64,000 nucleotides of DNA from Brachynemurus nebulosus (taxonomy: Eukaryota; Arthropoda; Insecta; Neuroptera; Myrmeleontidae), in assembly GCA_035578155.1 (NCBI GenBank), contig JAPWDM010000001.1, positions 87,929,576-87,993,575 on the forward strand. Reading direction: 5' to 3'. The notes under the pieces are model-generated. The model worked only from the letters and a program-made list of their open reading frames with translations. It had not been told where the DNA came from and made no database searches. The first letter of the stretch is position 1. Each line of letters begins with the position of its first letter. Position numbers and translations under genes: made by a program. This document shows positions 49,111-59,403 of this stretch, in pieces.

Positions 49111-50195
49111 ATGAACAGAAAGAAAAGAAAGATTGTTGTAGAGAACATTATTATAGAAGACGGCGAACAATATACGAAAAAATTTAATGCTTTACAATCT
49201 GGAAAGATCGAATCAGACATGTTGTTACACACTACGTTCCAACCAATAACTGCGCCGCTCAAGGAAATAGCCGCAAAACTAAGCAACGAAAAGAAACATC
49301 CTATCAAGATGGAAACGAAAGAAGAAGAAACACAAGCAATAGATGCATCTAGAATTAAAAAGAAGAGGCAATACTTTAACATTCCATCGCCGATGCAAGA
49401 AGAAGAAGAGGAAGAGGAGGATGAGAAGGTGGGGAAGGAGGAAGATGTTTCGATACAAGGCCTTCCAGAAGATGTTTTTGAATCGTATCCGTTGGAAGAA
49501 GTGCAAAATGTACTTCAAACACCGAAATACACAGGGTCGGCACAGAGTGTTGCTCGGAAATTGATGGTGACACCTGAAGATTTAACAAAAGAGTTTGGGC
49601 CAATAGCAAGGAAATACTTACAGCTATACCCTCAACCAAATAGCGGTATTGATACAGTATATGGACCGTACAAAAAAGATGAAGAATGGATGATTGGAAA
49701 TCAGCCGCTTCAAATAGACGGTGATGATATAATAATTAATGATATTACTTATAAAGGAACACCGGGTTTATATGAGTTAATTTTCATGAACGCACCAAAA
49801 AGGAGTGTATATCGTACTGAAGATTTAAATACGTATAAATGAATTTTAAAGCAAATAAATGTACACAGGCGAAACTACAATCCAAACCAACAAATAAAAG
49901 GTAGCGCGAGTTATAAATACCGGAATATTATTAGTGAAATGGTACCACTTCCAAGATCAGTTCCAAGATACCAAACGCGAAGCCATATCGGTAATATTCC
50001 AACATTCGGTACTGGTTTGATACAGTCTAACAATTTGAAAAAAGACTTTATATACTTAGGCGGTCCAAATAAATTAGTTATTCGATTACGACTACTGGTG
50101 GCGTTATAACAGCAACAACAAGCTGGTCACTTTGGTCATTCCAACGAAATAATATCGATCATTGAAGAACTGAAGGAAGCAGATATAATTGAATA
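49111..50195 (+). pseudogene. conserved virus-like-element protein of unknown function (possibly DUF8207-type), broken
   Basis: ATG 49111 (MNRKKRKIVVENII), open to TGA 49840-49842, then continues in the same frame for at least 80 codons before a shift near 50105. An acidic/Lys-rich N-terminus (EEEEEEEDEKV) is followed by the recognisable part: KEFGPIARKYLQLY, DTVYGPYKK, WMIGNQPLQIDGDDIIIND, YKGTPGLYELI, RTEDLNTYK, and after the stop YKYRNIIS, FIYLGGPNKLVIRLRLL and, in a shifted frame, NEIISIIEELKEADII. I know this series (GP.A.KYL ... DT.YG ... IG ... DDII ... Y.GTPGL.EL) from abundant unannotated genes in spider, tick and insect genomes near virus-like elements. Its biochemical role is unknown to me. 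Confidence 0.75.
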
Positions 50196-50198
50196 AGC

Positions 50199-50345
50199 AT
50201 GGATAAATTTGGTCGTACATGTAACAGAGACATAACTGTCCACAAATTCGGTCGTGTACATGACAAAAGTACATGACTTAAGAAAGAAGCTCTTAAATCC
50301 ATTAGTTTTAAGACGACAAGCACGGGAAGCTATGATATTTGAAAC
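50199..50345 (+). pseudogene. small ORF remnant, MDKFGR-type
   Basis: ATG 50199 directly behind the previous gene reads MDKFGRTCNRDITVHKFGRV then a stop after 25 codons, with further codons in other frames (KKLLNPLVLRRQARE). Its placement between two element genes suggests a decayed third gene, but I cannot confirm a family. Confidence 0.35.
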
Positions 50346-50389
50346 AGACAACTAACAAATGTAAAAAACCTTGTTACTGATCAAGATTT

Positions 50390-51240
50390 TCAACACAAAG
50401 TGAATCTTCAAAATCAAGTGATGCAAGAGATGAGAGTGAAAACAGTTACTGTTTTGAGAGAAGAAAAAATGGCAGTGAAGAAGAAAAAGATGTTTCACCA
50501 GTATTTCAAAATAAACATGAAGATAACGTAGATCGAGCTAAGATAAGTTTGAATCCTTTTGACAAAAGTATGATCCTTTAAAAAACTCGCATATGATGAA
50601 ATCTGTAAACGACAAAGATAATAGGTTTGGTGAGGGAAAAGATTTACCTGCGTAAGATGATAATTAGAATGAAACAAGCTTTACTCCAAAAATGGCTGCA
50701 CTTAACTGCTCTGGATATACTAATGATTAAGGAGCTTCAGAACACATGCGTAAAGAACGGTGTGTGAGAAGAAAACAAAGATACAAATACTTTTAATCAA
50801 CCAGAAAGGAAACGACTTTCAACACCCAATTCGATAAACGAAGATGTCGAAATTAAACGCCCCAGACATGAGAACTCAATAGCGATTGAAAAAGCTAGTC
50901 TTCGTAATGGTTATTCAAAATATGATGAAGAAGAAGAAGAAGAAAAATACTTGTATGATCCAAATATTTCAGTAGGTGAATTAAAAAATTTGATGGTCAT
51001 AACACTAACTGGAAAACAAATGTTTGAAATTATACGCAATTTAATGAATAGAAGTCGTATTATAACTCCTAGTTTTGCTGATTTTATAAAGAATAGCGAT
51101 TTAATCAAAAATTTTCATGAATAAAAAAGGACTGCCGTCGGACGAAGGTTAGTAACGATTATCAAACAATTAGAAAAATATGCGATTATTGATATTGTAC
51201 CAAATTTAAGAAACCACATATTAAATGACAATAATGATAG

Positions 51241-51272
<32 letters not shown>

Positions 51273-51378
51273 CTCGAAACGAGGAATCAACGATAAAAGA
51301 GCGAAATGAGCATACATTAGACAATATTTCGTCAGCCAGTGGCCGTGGCTTGTATTTAAGACCATATAGACCGTATTA
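50390..51378 (+). pseudogene. decayed zinc-finger/acidic-type gene, homologue of 22020-23033
   Basis: Pieces match the intact Polinton gene in order: ISLNPFDKSMI (compare ILNPFDQKRIA), LTALDILMIKELQN (compare GTALDIIMLKEVRN), then ELKNLMVITLTGKQMFEIIR, TPSFADFIKNSDLIKNF, TAVGRRLVTIIKQLEKYAII (compare TTVGREIFSILREHQKADVI), and an Asp run of about ten. Stops at about 50580, 50655 and 51122 and several shifts interrupt it. The N-terminal C2H2 finger is not recognisable here. The tail after the Asp run (SSASGRGLYLRPYRPY) is extra compared with the other copy. Confidence 0.7.
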
Positions 51379-53134
51379 AAATTTGTTTATAAATACTTGT
51401 GTGAAAACGATGAACTGTGAGATGAAAGAAGACTGTCGGTGTAAAAACATCACTTGATCGTATGAAATTCTAATTTAAAAACATGTTAGTATTTAACGAT
51501 ACAAAAGAAACAGTGTCAAATATTTTTCAATCTATGACTGAACAGGAAACAAATGGACTGCATCTGGAGACAGACCAACCACAATTAACGTTATAAAACA
51601 GAATTTTTTTAAGAAAACTGGGTTTTTCTCCAAAGATGAAAAGCAAAGTCACTCATAATGAATCAACTGTTGGCAGCAGGTTATTCCTACGTTCGTATAG
51701 ACGATATTAAACATCAAGTATTTCCTGATACATCCTGGAAATGTGAGTTCTAACTTGTTTAAATTATAAAAGACCCACAATATTATGGCTGGTAACAAAG
51801 AAGACATCGTTGTTTGGCATAGATGGACGGTCATATTCATTACTGACAATTAGCTGTCAATTAATTAGGTACCTTAAAAATATTATTTTTTATTTAAATA
51901 CTTGTGTAATAATAAGAATAATATAATACAATAAAGTGTAATTTTATACATTTTTGTAAAAATCTAATTTTGTAAATAAATAATTACCTATTTTAAGAGA
52001 AAATTTGTTTTTATTTTCTGGGGGAAATAAAGGGGAACGATTAAATTTGGAAACAAAACCATTTTAACTGTTATTATCATCATTACAGTATAAACACTCT
52101 GTATAAAAAAAATAATAATATCATTAAAAATTTATTAAATTATTATTACTTGATACAAATTTTAACATGACTCCTTAGTTTTAAGTAAAAATATATTTAT
52201 TTAAATATATTTGCTGAATATAATCTACCTTATTAAATTGTGAAGTTTAGTATTAATTTCATTACTAATAATTATTACAATTTGTTTTTAAAATTTTTAC
52301 AAATTAAAAAAAATTGTTCCCTAATATCAAATATAAAGATATTATACATATAATTACAATTTTCAGCATACACGCTGTATATTATAAATGTTTAAAAATA
52401 AAATCATATAATTAACAAAAAGGCCTAAGCTCAGAAAAAATTATATGTATAAAAGATTGTAAATATGTAAAAGAATTAAGTTTATTTGTCTGTTGCTTAA
52501 TTAATGTGAGGGTGAAAGGGTTAAATCTGGATGTCACAGACAATTTCCTCTGAAACCACTCGACGCGAAAATTTGAAACTTAGCACGGAGAACTGTCTTG
52601 TCTAATTACACGCAATTTGTATATTACCAAAAAAAAAGGAAAATTAAATGCGAAATATGAAACAATAAAAACATAATCCATTTCACTTGATCCCAAGACA
52701 AGAATTTGCAAGTTAAGATTTGTGTCGACGAATATACCTGTCCTTAAAAATACAAAAGATAGACTAATTTATTCATTACAAGCTTATTGATACATACAGC
52801 CTGTTTCAGAAAAAAAATATAAAAATTTTAGTATGAGAAAAATTAATTTGTTAATTTGCTACTATTGAATTTAAATCATTGTAAAACAATATTTTGTTGT
52901 AATATATTTCATTTCATGTCAAATATCTAGTAAAAACAAAATAGAATATTTAACTAGCGAGTAATCTTACAGACGAACACAGACATTTTTGCTTATTTGG
53001 GAAACCTTGTAGTAATAGTCTATTAAATACATATGTGTGTATCTTTATACAATTACACACAATCTGTATATTAGCAAAAAAAAAAAAAAAAAATGTGCAC
53101 AATTTGAAACAAAGAATATAAACAATCAGTTTTA
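51379..53134. other. non-coding, interior of second element, right part
   Basis: A short frame at 51484-51597 (MLVFNDTKETVSNIFQSM) may be another gene remnant, but I do not recognise it. The rest is AT-rich with no gene. Confidence 0.45.
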
Positions 53135-53464
53135 ACGATATGTACGTTATAATGTGTAATAAAATAATAATAAAAAAACAACTCGGTAAAAAAGTTTTAG
53201 CTTTGACTTATTGTACCCGCGACGTCGTTCGCGCGACGCATTTCATAAACTCAGTGAGAAGTATATGTGTAATAATTATACAGAATTTGCATAGAACAAT
53301 TTTTGCCAAATGTATGCATACACTCAAACGGGCTTTTCTATTTTTCCGTGGGAATGAGACATTTTCCTGGAGTAAAAAGTATCTTAGATGTTGACACAAT
53401 TAACAAGTTATCACCACACTAAATTTCATCAAAATCCGTTCAATAGTTTTTGCGTGATGCGTGA

Positions 53465-53514
53465 ACAGACAGACAGACAGACAGGTAGACAGACAGGTAG
53501 ACAGGTAGACAGAC

Positions 53515-53549
<35 letters not shown>

Positions 53550-53585
53550 TAGACAGACAGATAGTCAGACAGATAGACAGGACAC
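53465..53585. repeat. CAGA/TAGA microsatellite
   Basis: About 30 tetranucleotide units, mostly CAGA with GTAGA/ATAGA variants. The left arm counterpart (48126-48142) has four. Confidence 0.95.
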
Positions 53586-53649
53586 CCGTTTTAGCAACGT
53601 GGTTCGATTGGGTACTGACCGCAAGAAAATGAAAATTAATTACTTTTGC

Positions 53650-53892
53650 GAGGCTCCCCTTTACATATTTTTTCAAATCAGCCTCCCTGAAGATTAAAAA
53701 AGAAAGAAAGTAAGAAATAAGAAGAATACCACTTAGCAACCCGATAACTAGGCCTCCGATAACTAGTTTCTGATTTGATCGCTTTATCGTTTCATGTACG
53801 GGTTTTAAGGCACTAAAAAATTTTAATATTAGAATAGAGCAAACATACGATATACCATCCATACTCTCTGCAGATTTAATAAAATGTTGCAC
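53650..53892 (-). CDS. TIR-encoded small membrane ORF, right copy
   Basis: Mirror copy of 47806-48045. Reads HFIKSAESMDGI, then KLVIGGLVIGLL with LLISYFLSFLIF as the membrane segment, and EADLKKYVKG. The open frame continues to 53440 through the CAGA microsatellite, which I regard as fortuitous. Function unknown. Confidence 0.4.
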
Positions 53893-55376
53893 TTTATGTT
53901 AGGGCGCACCGCATGTACAATGATGGCTAAGTAAAGTCTTGTATCGCACGTTTATGTTTTTTGACATGCTAAGCAAAAAGGGCATAATATAATACGAGTC
54001 ACAGTGATAATATGAACTTGCGATAATATGAACCTACATATATACATAATGTGGAGTGAATTCATAATGGAGAGTGAACACCCATTCCTCCGCAGGTTTG
54101 AAATAAAAACCTGTTGTTTTCAGGTCTTCTTATAGAGTGGACTTGTTTTGTGAATCAGTCATATTTACAGTTATAAGAAATACAATAATCATTTTAGTTT
54201 GAAACATTGCCGATTAGTCTGATACGACTATATCTGTAAGTTTTTTTCCTTTCATTTAATACTTATTCATAATACTTATTACATTTATATGTATCTAATA
54301 ATTTTTATAAAATGAATTAGATATCGTTACACGCAAATACCTAAGGTATAAACCTTAGGACCTAAGGGTCACACTTAAGAGGAGCTTCTTGCGAGGCCCC
54401 AAACAAACACGCTTTTAAATTTGTAACGTGCTTTTTCGCGCGTGAAAGTGATTAAATTAATTAGTCATCTGTGGTAAAGTAAGATACATCAACTATACTA
54501 TATGGTCAATAACGCAATATCGCTTGATAAATATAAGAAGCTACCTATTCAGCATAAAATATTTGGCCATTTGAACGTCTAAGCAATGTAACTCCAAATG
54601 TGTAACTGTTTCATGTAACTACAAATAATTTTAGCTTTAATTATTTTTAAAGGAAACGATATACATAGTGGAGGATCATGAAATAAGTTTGCTTGTTTTT
54701 GGAAAGTTTTAGCATTGCTAAAAATTATATGAATGGTATTAGTAAACTATTAAATTCATTATATGAATGGGATCAAAACGGCTTTATTAGGTACCATCTG
54801 ATTTAACTTATACGAGGTACAGGATTAAATGATATATAAATTTTTTGTTATTGGTATTATAAGAGATATGTATACATATTAAAATAGATGTACAACTTTA
54901 ATTATAATTTTACATAATTCACAGATCAATTTCTTTTTAGCTAAAATGCTAACTTGCATTTTTACTTATTGTATGATGTGTGTCGCGTCGTATACATGTG
55001 TATGCAGGTGATACCTATATCGAAATATGTAATATGAGTTCATTGTATCTGTAAATTTTATTAAACTGTGTTGTAAGTATATGTATAATTAACTTGTGAT
55101 TATTTATTAAATATTTCTTTATGCAAAAAACTATATCATTACAGAAAATTAATTGGTTTTGTTTTCTTTTTTACAAATATTATATTAATTTAGTAATTTT
55201 AAGTTAGAGGTAAATTTTTTATGATAAAATAACATAAATTCATATTTTGTTTATATGTAATAAATACAGATGTAGTCTATTGCGTTTTTCAGTGAACAAC
55301 CGTCAGACCGGTAAAGAATAACTGAAATGTTAAGCGTTATATTTAATTAATATGATATTTTAAAAAAATATACTGA

Positions 55377-55383
<7 letters not shown>

Positions 55384-55464
<81 letters not shown>
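55384..55464. repeat. (TA)n microsatellite
   Basis: TA run joining the second element's right end to the MITE at 55465. Confidence 0.96.
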
Positions 55465-55467
<3 letters not shown>

Positions 55468-55647
55468 GGTGTAAAGTAAATAACTCTCTTCCTTTTAACA
55501 GATGGTTTATCTCGGTGTATAATTGCCGAAGACATAAATTTTTTTTCGGAATTCGCTATCTGAAAAAATCGCATCCCAGCCAACTCATCGTTTAATATAA
55601 ATTTCCCTGAATACGCCTCTGACCAAACTAAAATTATTCGCACCCTG
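55465..55647. mobile_element. MITE, ends CAGGGTG / CACCCTG
   Basis: 183 bp with 7-bp perfect inverted ends (CAGGGTGTAAA and TTCGCACCCTG) and TA on both sides. A related end (CACCCTG at 59310-59316) also adjoins (TA)n. Confidence 0.7.
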
Positions 55648-57605
55648 TATAATAACAATTTTTTTAAAAATAAACAAAAAAATTTTTTTTATTTTACTAT
55701 AATATGTAAACATGTGTTCACTGTCGAACTTATATGTACTATATTGTACACAGAAAAGCGAACAGTTTTTCATAAATTTTGATTAAAATAAGTTTATGAA
55801 TTATTTTTTTAGTTTTTATAAATTTTTTAGTTTTTTATATCACAGTGCATTATGAATACTGCAAAAACCATAACTCTGATATCAGTATTTGCATTGCACA
55901 TTATTAATTTGGTAACAAATTACATTAAAAACTACACTTATAAATTACCAAACAAATAAAAAGAGAACAGAACAGAACAATGAAAAAAAATACACAAGAA
56001 AAATTTCCATGAGTTGTAATTTTTCAAAAATTAAAAACATTTTCTTTTAACTATCATAAAACATGAATTTCTAATTGTTGATACATTGGTACACAACTTC
56101 TTCACTACATATCTATAAAAACTAAATACCCGTTTTATGTATTGGTATGTACATATGTCAAATCTGTACAATGTGTTCCATATTCGATAGTTTTGCAGCT
56201 AAAGTACATAAGAGAAAAACAGAAATTAATAACAATGTTTGATAACGACTTATTTTTTCTTCTCTCAATTTTCTCACTAAGATCAAAAATTAATTTTTAA
56301 ACGATTTTAAATATAGTCTATTTCACTTAAATTTAAACATTAGTCATCACTTACGAGTTTGAGTAATTCCCGTTTTCTTAGCTTTATCTCTTTCATTGTT
56401 TCAAATGCGTAAATTTTAAATTTGCAGTTTGTTTTTAGAAAAGAATAGAAGATTGATTTGTTTCGAATATAAGAATTATTTAATTTTTTAACGAAAACTC
56501 ATGATCAATTGTATTTGAAAAGGGGTATAGTTAAAAGTTTGTAAAGAAAAACAGATGTGACGAAAGGCCAATTATATTACAAACAAAAATGTATTTCAAT
56601 TATCAAAAAGAAAATTTTTTATTCATAATTGAGTAACTTTAGAGGAAAACTCTAACGGAAAATGCGAAAGTATCTGCATCAGTTATCATTATCGTAAAAT
56701 TCTAAATGTCCACATGAAAGTCACCGCTATAAATTTTTTACCAAATTTATTCTTTTATTTCAGCAACACTTTGAAATACTAATTTACCTGCAACCCGACC
56801 TAAGCGAACTCAAGTTTCAGTAGACAAACAGGCATCGCATACTTACAAACACACAGACATCCATATCATCGTCACACGCTTAGACAAAAATTTTTTAAAT
56901 AAATAAACAACTATAGCATTGATAGCACACACATACAATCTCCATATTCATATACAACACTCATTAAAAGAGTTGTCCAAGTGCGTTTTATACACACATT
57001 AAGCAAGGTTTTTGACTTATTTGCATTTTTGTAGTTTCCGAATAAAATAGGTGGCATTATATTATTTTGTACGGTTTACTATGAAAATAAATAAATATAT
57101 TCGACAATCACAATGTTATTTCTGTTTGTGTTATTTAAGGGTCAATTAAGTGGTAATTTGATTCCTTACAAATCACATAGACTTTGAAATACAATATTTC
57201 TGAAACGAGATTTAAAGAATAAAAGTTGTTAAAAGAACTTTAACTTTAAAAGATTTTTCTAATGATAAACTGCAAACAGTATACGTAGAATTATTTTTCA
57301 ACATTTCTCTTAATAATTTTGATTTGAATTTTTGGAAATGTTAACAAAGATCAGAATATACTTTAACGTAAAATTGACGGTTAGTTGAGATATCTATCTG
57401 TAGCATGTATTATATTTGCAAAATTTCGTGTTCCAAAGGCGTAGAATTTCTGAAAAATTACAACAGCTTCTAGAGTTCTTCGGAACCCTAAAAAAAAGAT
57501 TGAAATATGTAATACATATGTATGTGTGTGAGTGTACTGTGTGTATGTCCATATACATATTGATATTATATTGTATTTCCACATAATATGTACACAAAAC
57601 TTATA
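55648..57605. other. non-coding stretch with a displaced TIR fragment
   Basis: 56345-56530 is an inverted match of about 170-190 bp to 47437-47610 in the left TIR of the second element. The remainder shows no gene. Confidence 0.55.
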
Positions 57606-57607
57606 GC

Positions 57608-58378
57608 CGGAGAGCCCACCGTATGCAAAACGTATGTATAAGATAGATGAACGATTTTTTGTAAGTACCGGTAAAGGGAGCTTTCTTTAGAATTACAAAA
57701 TTTTGCCCGCATGATAAAAATATGACGTCAGTTCCGGTTATGGGTTTGTCATGTCATCAAATACATTGATAATATTTACACCAAAACGAAGGTTTCGAAG
57801 TCCAAAATAAAAAGATTGAGTGCTGCTAGGCCTTAGTAATTCGCAACAATGAGGCTGCTTTCACTTAAAAAGAAAACCTTTCAATGAAGGCAGCCATATT
57901 TTTACGAATTTTTAAGATCTGGCAGCTTTCATTTTGGTGTAAATATCATCAATGTATTTGATGACGTAACAAAACCATAACCGGAAGTGACGTCATATTT
58001 TTATCATGCGGGCAAAATTTAGGTCTGGGGTAGTACTACCTAGAGTCCCTATAATAAATAGAGTCGTGACATGTCATCCATTTTGTATCCAAAACAGAGC
58101 GGGAAGCTTCAAAATTAATTATCACATGTTTGAGTAAATATTTTTGAGTACATAATTATTGTTAATAAGTTATGAATTAATGAACAATTAAAAATTTTTA
58201 ATTTAATTATTCTTTCTAAGTTAAACTAAATGGTTTTTGTTAACATTTAATTTATTTCCAATGTATTTTACGAAAACATTGTTATGCACACATGTTACGA
58301 CTCTGTTTATTATAGGGACTCTAGTACTACCTACAAAAAATACATAGGTATCTTATCATAGGTTTTGCATACGGTGGG
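57608..58378. mobile_element. foldback element interrupted by a MITE
   Basis: Left arm from GAGCCCACCGTATGCAAAAC (57608) through CCCGCATGATAAAAATATGA and TTTACACCAAAA (about 57785). The right arm is its complement (57925-58030 and 58334-58378). The right arm is split by the MITE at 58043. With that removed, the arms are about 85-90% similar over roughly 190 bp. Confidence 0.8.
58043..58321. mobile_element. nested MITE with 12-bp direct repeats
   Basis: 279 bp. TIR GAGTCCCTATAATAAATAGA (58043) against the complement ending 58321, 30 of 32 bp matching. The flanking direct repeat TAGTACTACCTA (58031-58042 and 58322-58333) is perfect. No coding frame. Confidence 0.82.
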
Positions 58379-58384
58379 CTCTTG

Positions 58385-59313
58385 GACCATTAGTTATTTT
58401 TTAAAAAAGATATTTTCAAGTTATTTATTACTTGTCATGGATATTTATACATATAAGTATACTGTTCTGAAAATTTATTATTTATTAAAAACACTAGTAA
58501 CCTATTTATACATATTTGTCACATGGGTACGACTGATATTATCAATAATAAAACAGTACATTTTTCACTTCGAAAATAACCATATTTTCAACAATAGAAG
58601 TACTGGTTTTTCTTTAAATCAAAGTATTAAAATTAAAAGTATTTGTATGTGCATGAATAATAAACCGATTGTATATTTTAGAAATGTTTTAAATTTAATT
58701 GTTGTGTCATAATTCGTAAAAAACTAAATTTTATAGTGAAAAAAATATTTTCATGTCATCAGTCCCATGATTAGAAAAGCGCCCTTAACCATTAAACCAT
58801 CTTTATTCTGAGGGGTGTTTAGTTTTAATTTTGTTCTGAACTACGCCAATGTTAGAGGCAGCCCTGAATGTGTTAAATGTGTCAAAGAATTGGATTAAAG
58901 TTGACAGTCAGTGATAACTAAAATCGATTGCAGGTGTTTGTTAAATTTCCAAATAATTTAATGAGATTTGACGAAATCCATCTTTTTGAAATATGACGTA
59001 GATTGTTTCATTAAAAATCATGTTCAAATTTTTATGGACACTGCTGTATAGCTATTTTAAAAAGATTCCGTAAACAAGCAGGTAAAAATATTTTGTTGAC
59101 AAAAAAATTTACGTTCCAAAAAGCAAAGGAAAAAAATGATAAGTAATCAGAGCCTGATTAAGTTTTTTTTTCTAGGGGCCATTTTTTAACACGTCTTTGA
59201 CAATCGAAAATTTCTGAAATGAAACTTGATCGGTACAATTTAACTAGCAAAACTTAATTAGTAAATTGAGACCTTTCTCCCCTATTTTTTCGGAGAGTTA
59301 TATATTTTACACC

Positions 59314-59318
<5 letters not shown>
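58385..59318. other. non-coding stretch
   Basis: A 115-codon open frame at 58365-58712 begins in the foldback arm and has no recognisable domain. At 59235-59316 the sequence resembles the CAGGGTG MITE family end (TTTTACACCCTGTATA). Confidence 0.5.

Positions 59319-59401
<83 letters not shown>
59319..59401. repeat. (TA)n microsatellite
   Basis: TA run following a CACCCTG MITE end. Confidence 0.96.

Positions 59402-59403
<2 letters not shown>

Larger units (their letters stand above)
46281..55362. mobile_element. second large TIR element, Polinton-related cargo
   Basis: Arms 46281-48467 and 53135-55362 are long inverted repeats (2.19 and 2.23 kb), with a 4.7-kb interior. The outer match starts at AAATATCATATTAATTAAAT, but the exact ends and target duplication are obscured by poly-T and (TA)n. 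The right arm has an extra segment of about 350 bp (54780-55130); the left arm has one of about 400 bp (47275-47660). The interior carries a conserved gene of unknown function and a decayed homologue of the zinc-finger/acidic gene of the 18.8-kb Polinton. No polymerase was found. I infer a non-autonomous relative of PolB-bearing elements. Confidence 0.75.
53135..55362. repeat. second element, right TIR
   Basis: Inverted complement of 46281-48467. Contains an expanded CAGACAGACAGATAGA microsatellite (53465-53585) where the left arm has only a short TGTC run, and the extra segment 54780-55130. Confidence 0.85.

Noticed and set aside
53440..53892. 150-codon frame extending through the CAGA repeat (repeated Cys-Leu-Ser)
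   Set aside because: Only the first 80 codons have a counterpart in the other arm; the rest is microsatellite translation.
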